Assembly: GCF_026616195.1 (NCBI RefSeq)
Contig: NZ_JANHDH010000001.1
Span: 186,001 to 250,000 of the forward strand
Direction of reading: 5' to 3'
Origin: Haloarchaeobius amylolyticus
Lineage (GTDB): Archaea; Halobacteriota; Halobacteria; Halobacteriales; Natrialbaceae
Length of the DNA stretch: 64,000 nt
Both the position numbers and the translations under genes were made by a program. Positions 41,748 through 50,175 of the stretch are shown piece by piece (position 1 is the stretch's first letter; each line of letters begins with the position of its first letter). The notes below the pieces were generated by a model. That model had not been told where the DNA came from. It worked only from the letters and a program-made list of their open reading frames with translations, and searched no databases.

Positions 41748-43142
41748 TCAGAACAGGGCCATCACGCGCGGCCGGACGAACGCCGACAGCAGCAACACGA
41801 CGACCGCCAGCACCGGGAAGACCAGCGTGAGCAGGTCGACGTAGAGGTAGGGGACCGCGCCGGCGTAGTCCAGCGCGAACCCGGCCAGCGGCGTCGAGAC
41901 CGCCAGGACGTACAGGTACGACGGGCGGAAGTTCTTCGCCTTGTGCGTGTGTTTGATGATGACCATGAACACGAACGGCATCACCAGCGCGCCGGCCAGC
42001 AACACGCCGCCGAAGGCGGCCGCCGCGATGGCCAGCGCGAGCGAGCTGCCGACGAGTTCGTTGATGCTGACCCACTTGTACGGGCGGGTGGCCCGCCAGG
42101 CGCGGTTGATGCCGAACAGGACGATGGGTACCACGACCAGCGCGGCGAGCGCGCCGTACCACTGCTGGGTCGGGAGCGGCGGGTCAGCGACCAGCGCGGC
42201 GTCCCCGAGCACGAACGACATCGGCTGGGCGATGTCGTACCGGGTCGACGACAGGGCGGCCCAGAGCGCCGCGGTGTCGGTGCCGGCGGCGGCGAGTTCG
42301 CCTGACAGCTGGCGGAGGCCGTCGGCGTAGGCCAGCCCGAACTGGGCCAGCCCGCCGACGTACAGCAGCGTCGACAGCAACATCAGGGGCCAGCCGAGGC
42401 TGAGGTCGTTCCACCAGTTGAACAGCGCGTTGTCGGTCCACGACCCCGAGGCCGTCCCAGAGGCGGTGCCGATGTCGCTGTCCGCGGCACTGCTGGACCG
42501 AGAAGACCGGCCCGAGCCGGTGGAACCGCCAGTCCGGCTCGACCGCGTGCTCGACGAACTCGACCGGTTGCGCGACGTGGAGGTGGCCGAGGACGTGGCG
42601 GAGGAGGTCGACGCCGAGGAACTGGACCGGCTGGACGACGACCCCGAGCGACTGCTGGTACTGCTGCCACTGCTGGAACTGCTGGTCCGTGTCCGCCGGT
42701 TGCTGCCAGAACGGCTGCTGCTGCCGGAGCGACTGCTGCTCGACCGGCCGGACCGCGACCGGCTGCTCCGCGACGACCGCGAGTTACCGGCCGACCCGGA
42801 GCCGGTGCTCGACGAGCGCGAACTCGTCGACGAACTCGTCGAACTGGACGTCGTGCTGCTGCTCGTGCCCCGGTTCCAGATGTCCGCCGAGGGGAAACTG
42901 ACCTTCCGCTTGGCGACGTAGTCCCTGTGTCCGAGTCGGTCGTACGCGTTGCGCTCGGACCTGTCGTTGAGCGTCTCGTACGCCTTCTTCAGGGCGTTGA
43001 ACTGGGCGGGGGCGTTCGGGTCGTCGTTGAGGTCCGGATGGTACTCTCGCACCTTGTTCCGGAACGCCTTCTTGACCTCCTCCTGGGAGGCGTCCTCGTC
43101 CAGTTCGAGGAGGTCGTAGAAGTCCATCTCGTCGTCGGGCAT
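41748..43142 (-). CDS. J-domain membrane protein with Ser/Arg-rich linker
   Basis: A 464-residue protein. Residues 6-75 form a DnaJ domain: FYDLLELDEDASQEEVKKAFR, then HPD at 35-37 and the DRLGHRDY end, so it should stimulate an Hsp70 (DnaK) ATPase. Residues about 92-225 are nearly all Ser, Arg, Thr and Gly, an SR-like disordered linker unusual for an acidic haloarchaeal proteome. The C-terminal half has six or more membrane helices (LSLGWPLMLLSTLLYVGGLAQFG through VFPVLAVVVLLLSAFV). This places a J domain at the membrane, possibly for insertion or quality control. No DnaK or GrpE gene is nearby. Confidence 0.88.
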   Translation of the reverse strand: MPDDEMDFYDLLELDEDASQEEVKKAFRNKVREYHPDLNDDPNAPAQFNALKKAYETLNDRSERNAYDRLGHRDYVAKRKVSFPSADIWNRGTSSSTTSSSTSSSTSSRSSSTGSGSAGNSRSSRSSRSRSGRSSSSRSGSSSRSGSNRRTRTSSSSSGSSTSSRSGSSSSRSSSSASTSSATSSATSTSRNRSSSSSTRSSRTGGSTGSGRSSRSSSAADSDIGTASGTASGSWTDNALFNWWNDLSLGWPLMLLSTLLYVGGLAQFGLAYADGLRQLSGELAAAGTDTAALWAALSSTRYDIAQPMSFVLGDAALVADPPLPTQQWYGALAALVVVPIVLFGINRAWRATRPYKWVSINELVGSSLALAIAAAAFGGVLLAGALVMPFVFMVIIKHTHKAKNFRPSYLYVLAVSTPLAGFALDYAGAVPYLYVDLLTLVFPVLAVVVLLLSAFVRPRVMALF

Positions 43143-43213
43143 GAGTGAGGAGACTCTCGTCAGTCATCGAAAACGAGGCGGGGGGTTATAGATGCAATGG
43201 CATCGGCGGGCCC

Positions 43214-44533
43214 CTAGAAGTCGGAGAGGGAGGTCTGGCCGCTGGGCAGTTCGGGGCCGCCCCTGGCCGAGTGGTTGTCCTCTGCTGGCGCAGCCCCGTC
43301 GGTGTCCTCCGCCCGGTCGTCGGCGTCTCCGGCGCTGCCGCCTGTCGGTCGCTCCTCGCCGCCGCCTCCGGGCCAGGAGTCCAGGCTCGCCTGCTCACGG
43401 TCGGTGAACTCGAGGTTCGAGACCCGCACGCCGACCTTCCGGATCTCGGCGTCCGCGAACTCCGTGAGCAGGTCCAGCGCCGTCTCGACCAGCAGCGACT
43501 CGTCCTCGACGGGGCCCGGGAGCGACCACTCACGGGTGTTCACGTCGAAGGGCGGTTCGACCGCCTTGATGCCGATGGTCCGGTAGAGCGCGCCCTCGCG
43601 ACGCGCCCGGTCGGCGACCGCCTCGGCCAGCGTCCGGACCTGCTCGCGCTTCCTGTCCGAATCGGTCACGGGACTCCCGAACGCGGACTCGCGCGAGAAA
43701 CTCTTGGGCAGGCCCCGCGGCGTGACGGGCCGGTCGTCGATGCCACGGGCCCGGTCGTGGAGTTCCCGGCCGCGCTCGCCGAAGCGGTCGCCCAGTTCGG
43801 CGCGGTCGGCCGCCGCGAGGTCGCCCGCCGTCTCGATGCCGGAGTCGCGGAGCTTCCGTGCCGTGACGGGGCCGATGCCGTGGATCTCCTCGACGGGGAG
43901 CGGGTCGAGGAAGTCGCGGAGCTCGTCGGGGGTGACGACGACCAGCCCGTCGGGTTTGTCGTGGTCGCTGGCGACCTTCGCGGCCGACATGTTCGGGGCG
44001 ACCCCGACGCTCGCGACGACGCCCACCTCGCGCTCGATGCGCTGTTTGACGTGGCGGGCGAAGCCCTCGGCGACCGGCCAAGCGGTGCGCTCCGTGACGT
44101 CCAGGTAGGCCTCGTCGATGCTCACCTCCCGGACCACGTCGGCGCAGTCGTGGAGGATGTCCTTCACCTCGCTCGCGACCTCCGAGTAGTAGTCGAGGTC
44201 GACCGGCCGGTAGTAGCCGGTGTCCGCGGGGTCGTCGGCGGTGGCCCGCCGGGGGAGGCGTTCGAGGGCAGTCGTGATGGCCTGGGCGCTCTCGACGCCG
44301 TACTCGCGGGCCTCGTAGCTCGCGGTCGCGACCGCGCCGCCGTCGTCCCCGGCCTCGTAGCCCATCCCGACCACGACCGGCTCGCCGCGGAGTTCGGGCT
44401 CGCGGAGGCGCTCGCAGGCCGCGTAGAAGCAGTCCATGTCGACGTGGAGGACGATGCGGTCGGCGTCCTCCGGCTCCGGCGCGACGCCGGGGAGGCGTTC
44501 GCCGGTCGGGGTCGGGTCGTCCGGGTCGGCCAT
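43214..44533 (-). CDS. dinB: DNA polymerase IV (Y family, DinB)
   Basis: A 439-residue translesion polymerase. Palm catalytic acids are in IVLHVDMDCFYAACE (Asp32) and VREVSIDEAYLDVTE (Asp140, Glu141). SYEAREYGVESAQ, PNMSAAKVASDHDKPDGLV and a helix-hairpin-helix IHGIGPVTARKLRDSGIETAGDL follow. The little-finger domain then leads to an acidic/Gly linker and the last residues QTSLSDF, a PCNA-interacting (PIP) box. The start at 44533 (MADPDDP) was used; an earlier frame opening would add 39 residues from the spacer. It acts in DNA damage tolerance. Confidence 0.96.
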   Translation of the reverse strand: MADPDDPTPTGERLPGVAPEPEDADRIVLHVDMDCFYAACERLREPELRGEPVVVGMGYEAGDDGGAVATASYEAREYGVESAQAITTALERLPRRATADDPADTGYYRPVDLDYYSEVASEVKDILHDCADVVREVSIDEAYLDVTERTAWPVAEGFARHVKQRIEREVGVVASVGVAPNMSAAKVASDHDKPDGLVVVTPDELRDFLDPLPVEEIHGIGPVTARKLRDSGIETAGDLAAADRAELGDRFGERGRELHDRARGIDDRPVTPRGLPKSFSRESAFGSPVTDSDRKREQVRTLAEAVADRARREGALYRTIGIKAVEPPFDVNTREWSLPGPVEDESLLVETALDLLTEFADAEIRKVGVRVSNLEFTDREQASLDSWPGGGGEERPTGGSAGDADDRAEDTDGAAPAEDNHSARGGPELPSGQTSLSDF

Positions 44534-44670
44534 CGCGTGTTCGGGTGGGCGTACGAAAGGAAGGTGGTTGAGTGTTCCGTCCGGCGTGTCGTGCGGTCCC
44601 TGCTGGCCGGTCGGTGTGGTCGTGGCGTTCAGGCCGACGATTTTTGCCATCTCTCCGTCATGGTATCAGC

Positions 44671-45099
44671 ATGGTCTCCGTGCCGCGAACGCTCACCACG
44701 AACCTCTTCGGACAGAATCGAGACGAGAGTGGGCGTGTGGTCGTCCTCGCGGTCGCAATCGCGATAGCGACCGTGCTTGTCGATGCGTTCCTGTTCGCGA
44801 TCGACCTCTCGATGGCTCCCGTCTCGTACCTGTTCTTCGGCTGCTGCCTGCTCCTGGCCGCCGCGGTCGGATTCAGGCGAGACGGGTTCCTCGTGGGCGT
44901 CTTCGTCGCGTGGGTAGTAGCCGCGGCAGCGGTCACGAGCGGGAGTTTCGCCGGGTTCCACGGCTCACCGACGGTCTGGGAACAGTACGTCGTTGCGGCG
45001 GTACTCGGCGGAATCGGATTCGGTGTTCCCGTCGGTGTCGTGGGCTATCTTTTCGGGAGGGTGGCCGGCCTGCTCGGTGAAACGCTGGCTACAGAGTGA
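44671..45099 (+). CDS. four-helix membrane protein, function unknown
   Basis: A 142-residue hydrophobic protein with helices VVVLAVAIAIATVLVDAFLFA, SYLFFGCCLLLAAAVGF, FLVGVFVAWVVAAAAVTSG and VVAAVLGGIGFGVPVGVVGYLF, and charged loops between them. The start at 44671 gives a short polar N-terminus; upstream frame is spacer. It is convergent with the aldo/keto reductase (one base apart). No family is recognised. Confidence 0.7.
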   Translation: MVSVPRTLTTNLFGQNRDESGRVVVLAVAIAIATVLVDAFLFAIDLSMAPVSYLFFGCCLLLAAAVGFRRDGFLVGVFVAWVVAAAAVTSGSFAGFHGSPTVWEQYVVAAVLGGIGFGVPVGVVGYLFGRVAGLLGETLATE

Positions 45100-45100
45100 G

Positions 45101-45919
45101 TCAGATACCGAGCGTCGCCTTCGCGAACGCCATCCCGTTCTTGACGGGGTCCGGGCGCGCGATGCGGTCGAGCTCGTCGCGGGTGAGCTTGAAGTCGAAG
45201 ATGTCGAAGTTCTGTTCGATGTGCTCCCGGCTGGTCGCCTTCGGGATGGCGGCGACGTTCCTGTGCTGGGTCGCCCACCGCAAGGCGACCTGTGCCGGCG
45301 TCTTGTCGTACTGCTGGCCGATGACGCGGAGCACGTCGTCGTCGAGGATGCCGCCGGTGCCGAGGGGCGAGTACGCCGTGAGCAGGATGTCGGAGTCCTG
45401 GCAGTACCGGAGGAGTTCGCGCTGGGGCTTGTAGGGGTGGAACTTCACCTGGTTCGTGAAGATGGGCTCGGGGGAGACGCGCTGGGCCTTCTGCAGGCGC
45501 TTCTTCGAGAAGTTCGAGACGCCGACGTGGCGCACCGCGCCCTCCTCGACGAGGTCGGCCATGGCCTGCATGGTGTCGTGGAGGTCGACGAGGGGGTTCG
45601 GCCAGTGCAGCAGGAGCAGGTCGACGTAGTCGGTGTCGAGCTTGCGGAGGCTCTCGTCCACCGAGCGTTTGAGCTTGTCCGGGGCGAAGCGGTCCGGGCG
45701 GACCTTCGTGGTGAGGAAGACGTCCTCGCGCTCGACGTCGCTGTCGTGGATGGCGTTGCCGACGTACTGCTCGTTGTCGTAGGCCTGTGCGGTGTCGACG
45801 TGCCGGTAGCCGACGGAGAGGGCGGTCTTGACGGCCGCGTAGCAGTCCTGCCCCTCGAGTTGCCACGTGCCGAGGCCGAGTCGCGGGACCTGCTCTCCCT
45901 GGACGGTCGTGAATTCCAT
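45101..45919 (-). CDS. aldo/keto reductase
   Basis: A 272-residue NADPH-dependent (beta/alpha)8 oxidoreductase. It has the N-terminal PRLGLGTWQLEG, YRHVDTAQAYDNEQYVG with the catalytic Asp and Tyr, LTTKVRPDRF with the catalytic Lys, YVDLLLLHWPNP with the His, VRHVGVSNFSKKRL, and the nucleotide-binding end AAIPKATSREHIEQNF. It is the 2,5-diketo-gluconate reductase type that reduces small carbonyls. The start at 45919 (MEFTTVQGEQVP) fits the family better than 45958. Confidence 0.93.
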   Translation of the reverse strand: MEFTTVQGEQVPRLGLGTWQLEGQDCYAAVKTALSVGYRHVDTAQAYDNEQYVGNAIHDSDVEREDVFLTTKVRPDRFAPDKLKRSVDESLRKLDTDYVDLLLLHWPNPLVDLHDTMQAMADLVEEGAVRHVGVSNFSKKRLQKAQRVSPEPIFTNQVKFHPYKPQRELLRYCQDSDILLTAYSPLGTGGILDDDVLRVIGQQYDKTPAQVALRWATQHRNVAAIPKATSREHIEQNFDIFDFKLTRDELDRIARPDPVKNGMAFAKATLGI

Positions 45920-46060
45920 GCCCGGGAGTAGGGCGTGCACGGGGATATGCGTTGACACCTCGGACGACTGGTGGGTGTTCCACGGGACGAGGTGGTTCGG
46001 CCGATTCTACCGCCGTCCGGTGCTCCGCAGAGATATAAGGCTGTTAATATGCTATTGATA

Positions 46061-46068
46061 CTTATAAT
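46061..46068 (+). promoter_or_regulatory. TATA-like box before small ORF at 46087
   Basis: cttataat lies 26 bases upstream of an ATG at 46087. This is the spacing typical of haloarchaeal leaderless transcripts, and it sits in an AT-rich 300-base region. Confidence 0.5.
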
Positions 46069-46086
46069 GATTGGCAAGAAAGGCTT

Positions 46087-46224
46087 ATGAGGGTGAGCCA
46101 TGCTATGAATCACCACATGAACGCAGACAAGCGGACCATGAAAGATGTCAGTCACACCCCACCGAACGGCGAATCTGTCACCAACGTGTGGAATCGAGGA
46201 GACGAGCGGAACGACGAAGAATAG
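46087..46224 (+). CDS. candidate 45-residue peptide, His/Asn-rich
   Basis: MRVSHAMNHHMNADKRTMKD, then a polar acidic end (ERNDEE). The frame is short and codon use is less GC-biased than in its neighbours, so proof is weak. In its favour, a good TATA-like box stands 26 bases before the ATG, which predicts a leaderless start exactly there. The His/Met content (HAMNHHM) could bind metal. It lies between the aldo/keto reductase and the cobalamin-linked genes. It could equally be a non-coding leader. Confidence 0.4.
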   Translation: MRVSHAMNHHMNADKRTMKDVSHTPPNGESVTNVWNRGDERNDEE

Positions 46225-46282
46225 CCGTTTCAGAGCGTCTCCTGCGCAGTCGTCCTGACCAATCAGGCCACCCTATATATAC

Positions 46283-46299
46283 TGTCTATAGAATAGACA
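46283..46299. promoter_or_regulatory. dyad tgtctat-aga-atagaca
   Basis: 7-bp arms separated by 3 bases in an AT-rich region, just upstream of a TATA-like ctataattta (46305-46314) and about 60 bases before the gene at 46361. It is a plausible operator for a dimeric regulator of that gene or operon. Confidence 0.5.
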
Positions 46300-46360
46300 A
46301 TAGTGCTATAATTTACCAATCACAGGAACGTTTTAGGTAGTTGCCGTAGCATCTAGGAGC

Positions 46361-46867
46361 GTGGCTCCAACAGACTCGCACCCGACCGACACACGCACCG
46401 CCGAGCTGTGGGTCCGCTCGCACTCGCCGTTCGGTGCCGCGCCCGAACGTGCGACGGTGCTCGACTCGCTCGAGACCCTCGAAGAAGCCGGCTACTTCGA
46501 CGACGTGGCCGCGCGCCTGTGGGGGAAGCGCGTGGGCCTCTCGACGATGGCCGCCCGGACCGAAGAGGGGACCGAGATACTCGACCGCGTCACCGACTTC
46601 CGCACGTGGGCAGAGCGGAACGACGCGACCATCGACCAGTTCTTCGAGAAGCGGATGATGGACTCCCAGCTGGTGAACGAATCCTACCTCGTCCAGGAAC
46701 TGCCGACGCTCGCGCTCGCGGAGTACGAGAACGGCGAGGTCGTCCACGTCGCACCCTGCATCATCGACGGGACGCTCCAGACCGTCGAGGACCGCGTCGC
46801 GACCATCGAGGCCGACGCCGAAGGCGAGATCGCCCAGCGCGAACTGGCACCAGCGAGCGTCCGGTAG
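46361..46867 (+). CDS. conserved haloarchaeal protein upstream of CbiX (function unknown)
   Basis: A 168-residue acidic protein with a GTG start and a TATA-like tttaggtag about 27 bases upstream, so it is leaderless. The sequence runs ELWVRSHSPFGAAPERATVLD, LEEAGYFDDVAARLWGKRVGL, then TEILDRVTDFRTWAERN and DQFFEKRMMDSQLVNESYLVQ, then a strand-rich ending. The mixed helical first half might be helix-turn-helix, but I do not recognise the family. It is followed two bases later by another small gene and then cbiX, so it is possibly one operon. Confidence 0.65.
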   Translation: MAPTDSHPTDTRTAELWVRSHSPFGAAPERATVLDSLETLEEAGYFDDVAARLWGKRVGLSTMAARTEEGTEILDRVTDFRTWAERNDATIDQFFEKRMMDSQLVNESYLVQELPTLALAEYENGEVVHVAPCIIDGTLQTVEDRVATIEADAEGEIAQRELAPASVR

Positions 46868-46869
46868 GG

Positions 46870-47076
46870 ATGTCGGTCTTCGTCGCTTCGAACGGTCGCT
46901 ACTACACGGCCTCCGAGGTCGTCGAGAAGCTCGAGGCGGGGCGGTGGACCTCGTGTCTGTGGGACGAGGACACGGGGCGCGAACTGGTCGAGACCCGCCG
47001 TGGGGAGGTGCTGTTGCTGGTCCCGACCTCGCAGGCGGACTTCGAATCGACGTTCGAGACCGAACCGGCACGCTGA
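46870..47076 (+). CDS. 68-residue conserved-looking protein
   Basis: MSVFVASNGRYYTASEVVEKLEAGRWTSCLW then TGRELVETRRGEVLLLVPTSQADFESTF. It is small, beta-rich and not membrane-bound. The ATG lies two bases after the previous stop, so the genes are co-transcribed. No function is recognised. Confidence 0.65.
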   Translation: MSVFVASNGRYYTASEVVEKLEAGRWTSCLWDEDTGRELVETRRGEVLLLVPTSQADFESTFETEPAR

Positions 47077-47185
47077 GACGGGAGCTGGATTCCGTCGGGA
47101 TTTTCTGTGGCCCACGACGCTGAGTGACGACCACGCTTTTCCGGGAGACGAAGCCCCTAAGGCCTCCAGTTCCTCAGGGACGGGT

Positions 47186-48061
47186 ATGCAAGCGCTGGTC
47201 ATCGTGGCACACGGGTCACACCTGAATCCCGAGTCCAGCACGCCGACGTACGCACACGCCGACACCATCCGCGAGGCTGGTGCCTTCGACGAGGTGCGCG
47301 AGGCGTTCTGGAAGGAGGAACCGAGCTTCCGCGAGGCGTTGCGGACCGTCGAATCGGACGAAGTGTTCGTCGTGCCGATGTTCATCTCGGAGGGCTACTT
47401 CACCGAGCAGGTCATCCCCCGCGAGCTCCGGCTCGACGACTGGGACCCCGACCTGTGGGACTCCGACGGCACGAGCGCCTCCCAGGCGACGCTCCACGCC
47501 GAGGACGTCGACAAGACAATCCACTACTGCGGCCCGGTCGGCACGCACGACGCGATGTCCGACGTCATCGTCAAGCGCGCCGAGACCGTGACGGGGGACC
47601 CGGACGTGGGCGAGGGCGTCGGCCTCGCGGTCGTCGGCCACGGCACCGAACGCAACGAGAACTCCGCGAAGGCCATCGAGTACCACGCCGACCGCATCCG
47701 CGCTACCGGCCGGTTCGACGAGGTGCAGGCGCTGTACATGGACGAGGAGCCGGAGGTCGACGACGTGACCGACTTCTTCGAAAGCGAGGACGTCGTCGTC
47801 GTCCCGCTGTTCATCGCCGACGGCTACCACACGCAGGAGGACATCCCCGAGGACATGGGCCTGACCGACGACTACCGGAAGGGCTGGGACACGCCCGCCG
47901 AGGTCGACGGGCACCGCATCTGGTACGCCGGCGCCGTCGGCACCGAGGCCCTGATGGCCGACGTGGTCCTCGAACGTGCCCAGGAGGCCGGCGCGGACGT
48001 GACCCGGGCGCTGGAGAAGGTCCGCGACGCGACCGGTGGCGTCCCGGCGATGGGTGACTGA
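47186..48061 (+). CDS. cbiX: sirohydrochlorin cobaltochelatase (double CbiX)
   Basis: A 291-residue class II chelatase that inserts cobalt into sirohydrochlorin early in anaerobic cobalamin synthesis. Two tandem chelatase halves are visible: the first starts MQALVIVAHGSHLNPES with His9, the second GLAVVGHGTERNENSA. Each half has a VVVPLFIADGYHT-like segment (VFVVPMFISEGYFT in the first). This is the long, duplicated form rather than the short archaeal CbiXS. It is followed three bases later by its common haloarchaeal partner DR2241. Other cob/cbi genes are not in this window. Confidence 0.93.
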   Translation: MQALVIVAHGSHLNPESSTPTYAHADTIREAGAFDEVREAFWKEEPSFREALRTVESDEVFVVPMFISEGYFTEQVIPRELRLDDWDPDLWDSDGTSASQATLHAEDVDKTIHYCGPVGTHDAMSDVIVKRAETVTGDPDVGEGVGLAVVGHGTERNENSAKAIEYHADRIRATGRFDEVQALYMDEEPEVDDVTDFFESEDVVVVPLFIADGYHTQEDIPEDMGLTDDYRKGWDTPAEVDGHRIWYAGAVGTEALMADVVLERAQEAGADVTRALEKVRDATGGVPAMGD

Positions 48062-48063
48062 CG

Positions 48064-49200
48064 ATGGCGGTGACAGGCGAGGCCACCATCGAGGACGACC
48101 AGTTCGAGGCCCTCCTCGACGCGGTCCGTGAGGGGCCCATCGACTTCGACGGCCTCGAGGTCCGCTACGAGGACGACGGCTACGTCTTCTCGGTACCGGA
48201 CCTCACCCGCAAGCACCTCGCCGAGGACGAACTGCACCGCGTCTGTACGGCCAACGCCGACTGGGTGACCAACTGGCACTACTGGGAGACGGTCGTCGAG
48301 GGCCACGACACGGCCCGTCGTGCCTTCCTGCGGAAGCTCGAGGCCGCCGAGTCCCACACCGTCCCGGAACGCTACGCGGCCATGCGGGACGTGGAAGCCC
48401 ACGAGGACGCCCACGAGGGCGACCTCGTCACCGAGTGGGGGCAGGTCCACATCTCGGTCGCCCTCGGCGAGGTCGGCTACCGTCGCTACGAGGTCCGCCA
48501 CGAGGACGACGCCGACGCCGACCGCGCCGACCTCGCGGTCCACGAGGACCCGCGCGAGGCCCGCGAGCTGGCGAAGTACGACGCGAAGGGGCGCTACCGG
48601 CCCCTGCGGACCGCCCCGTCGCTCCCCGGCGGCTTCGTCTTCCCCGACCTGACCAGCAAGGAGCTGCTGACGGTCGTCGACTCGCTCTACCCCGCGACCG
48701 TCGCCAACTGGCACCGCGAACAGCAGGGCAACCTCGACGTGAGCCACTGGCACGAGACCACCGAGCGCCAGACCGGCATCTACGGCATCGTCTCCGAGCT
48801 CCCGCGCGAGGCCGTCGACTGGGTCGCCGAGTCCTGTTGTGTGGACTCCCAGTGTCTCAAACGCCGCGAGTGGCACTACGAGGAGGACGACCATCTCGAC
48901 GCGCCCGGCGGTGACGGGCAGTTCCCCTGCCGGGAGCCCTGTTCGCTGGTCGTCGCCGCCTCGCGGAAGTGGACCAAACTCGAGGAGGAGCACGAGCACA
49001 CCTACGAGTTCGACCTGACCCCGAGCGAGAAGGAACAGGTCGAGGACATCATCGCGGCCGTCGCCGACGGCCGCATCGACGAGATCCGCGAGGCCGACGT
49101 GTACGAGGGTGCGAACCGCTACCGGGCGCGCTACCTGCGGGCAAAACGGTTCGACGACCACGGGAACCTCTGTGGCGTCGAGACCGGCGACGAGGAGTAG
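48064..49200 (+). CDS. DR2241-family protein (CbiX-associated iron-sulfur protein)
   Basis: A 378-residue protein of the DR2241 family, found fused or next to CbiX. The N-terminal half is an acidic alpha/beta domain. The C-terminal half has cysteine clusters CCVDSQCLKRREW and CREPCSLVVAASRKW, fitting a 4Fe-4S site. DYP-like SLYPATVANW and LPREAVDWVAESCC are also notable. It likely supports cobaltochelatase stability or electron supply for corrin synthesis. It starts three bases after cbiX, so it is clearly in one operon. Confidence 0.88.
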   Translation: MAVTGEATIEDDQFEALLDAVREGPIDFDGLEVRYEDDGYVFSVPDLTRKHLAEDELHRVCTANADWVTNWHYWETVVEGHDTARRAFLRKLEAAESHTVPERYAAMRDVEAHEDAHEGDLVTEWGQVHISVALGEVGYRRYEVRHEDDADADRADLAVHEDPREARELAKYDAKGRYRPLRTAPSLPGGFVFPDLTSKELLTVVDSLYPATVANWHREQQGNLDVSHWHETTERQTGIYGIVSELPREAVDWVAESCCVDSQCLKRREWHYEEDDHLDAPGGDGQFPCREPCSLVVAASRKWTKLEEEHEHTYEFDLTPSEKEQVEDIIAAVADGRIDEIREADVYEGANRYRARYLRAKRFDDHGNLCGVETGDEE

Positions 49201-49224
49201 TCGGGGACCTTCGTTTTCGGCGGG

Positions 49225-49797
49225 TCAGACGAACAGTATCCAGAGTGCCACCGCCACGCCGACGACGACGACCGCGAGCCCGAGGAACACCTCGAGGCTG
49301 GCGAGCGTCGCCGCGGCCCCGAGCGCCAGCACGAGCGCGAGGCCAGCGAGCACCAGCACGGGCAGCGACTCGTCGACCGGCAGGGCGTCGCGGAGTGACG
49401 TGCCGGGGTTCCCCGTCTCCGACGCCGGCGTCGCCTCGTCGCTGGTGCGCTCGGACGGCGGTCCGACCGGCTTCGGCTCCGTGATGGTGACCGGCACGTA
49501 GTGCTCCTCGGCGCCGTAGCCCGTCACGATCTTCAGGCGGCCGGAGACCGGGCGCTCGCCCGCCTGCACGTCGACGGGGAACGAGACCTCCGAGTCGGTC
49601 TCGACGAAGTGGTTCGTCTCGGGCAGCCGCGCCACTCGCGCCAGGTCGTCGTCGAGGTTGCAGTGCACGTGGACGGCCCGCCCGTGGTTCCGGAGCGTGA
49701 CGGTGAACGGCCCCGTCGTCTCGAACGAGTCGGCGGTGGGGCTGATGCTGTGGAGCCCGTCCTTGCTGATGTCGACCGGGAGCGCGTCACGTGCCAT
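49225..49797 (-). CDS. haloarchaeal membrane protein with beta domain
   Basis: A 190-residue protein. The first 105 residues form a beta-sandwich-like domain (PFTVTLRNHGRAVHVHCNLD, VSFPVDVQAGERPVSGRLKI), like an immunoglobulin-type module of the DUF7524 kind, though the name is uncertain. A Pro/Ser/Thr linker follows, then two C-terminal helices (LPVLVLAGLALVLALGAAATL and LEVFLGLAVVVVGVAVALWILFV). It is convergent with DR2241. No signal peptide is seen, so the domain may be cytoplasmic. Function is unknown. Confidence 0.72.
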   Translation of the reverse strand: MARDALPVDISKDGLHSISPTADSFETTGPFTVTLRNHGRAVHVHCNLDDDLARVARLPETNHFVETDSEVSFPVDVQAGERPVSGRLKIVTGYGAEEHYVPVTITEPKPVGPPSERTSDEATPASETGNPGTSLRDALPVDESLPVLVLAGLALVLALGAAATLASLEVFLGLAVVVVGVAVALWILFV

Positions 49798-49830
49798 GCG
49801 AAGAGAGCGTGAGAAGTCAGTGTAGTGTGT

Positions 49831-50025
49831 TCAGGCCGGGACGTCGTCGCGCATGTCCGGCGGCAGGAGGTTCGGGATGCCGTCCTCGATGGGGTAGGAC
49901 TCGCCGCAGTCGGCACAGACCAGCGTCCCCGTGAGGACCTCGTCCTCGTTCTGCTCGTCGATCTCCAGCTCGAGTTCGCCCTTGTCCATCGGACAGCAGA
50001 GGATGTCCATCAGGGATTCCTTCAT
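49831..50025 (-). CDS. Trm112-like zinc-binding methyltransferase partner
   Basis: A 64-residue protein matching Trm112: MKESLMDILCCPMDKGELEL, then GTLVCADCGESYPIEDGIPNLLPPDM. The cysteines CCP and CADCG bind zinc, and YPIEDGIPNLLP is the family signature. Archaeal Trm112 activates several RNA and protein methyltransferases. The start at 50025 was chosen from homology; the longer frame adds 40 spacer residues. It ends 33 bases before the start of the beta-domain membrane gene. Confidence 0.92.
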   Translation of the reverse strand: MKESLMDILCCPMDKGELELEIDEQNEDEVLTGTLVCADCGESYPIEDGIPNLLPPDMRDDVPA

Positions 50026-50175
50026 ACCGGGGCAGTTGGGCACCGAGAGCAAAAGGTTTCGGGAAGACGGCGAGGTGGGACGTGGCCGACCCGGTACTCG
50101 GTAGGGACGGCTCCCGTAGCGGATGTCGCCGGCCTCATCGGCCACGAAAGAAGCCGCGAAGCGGTCGGCAGCGGG

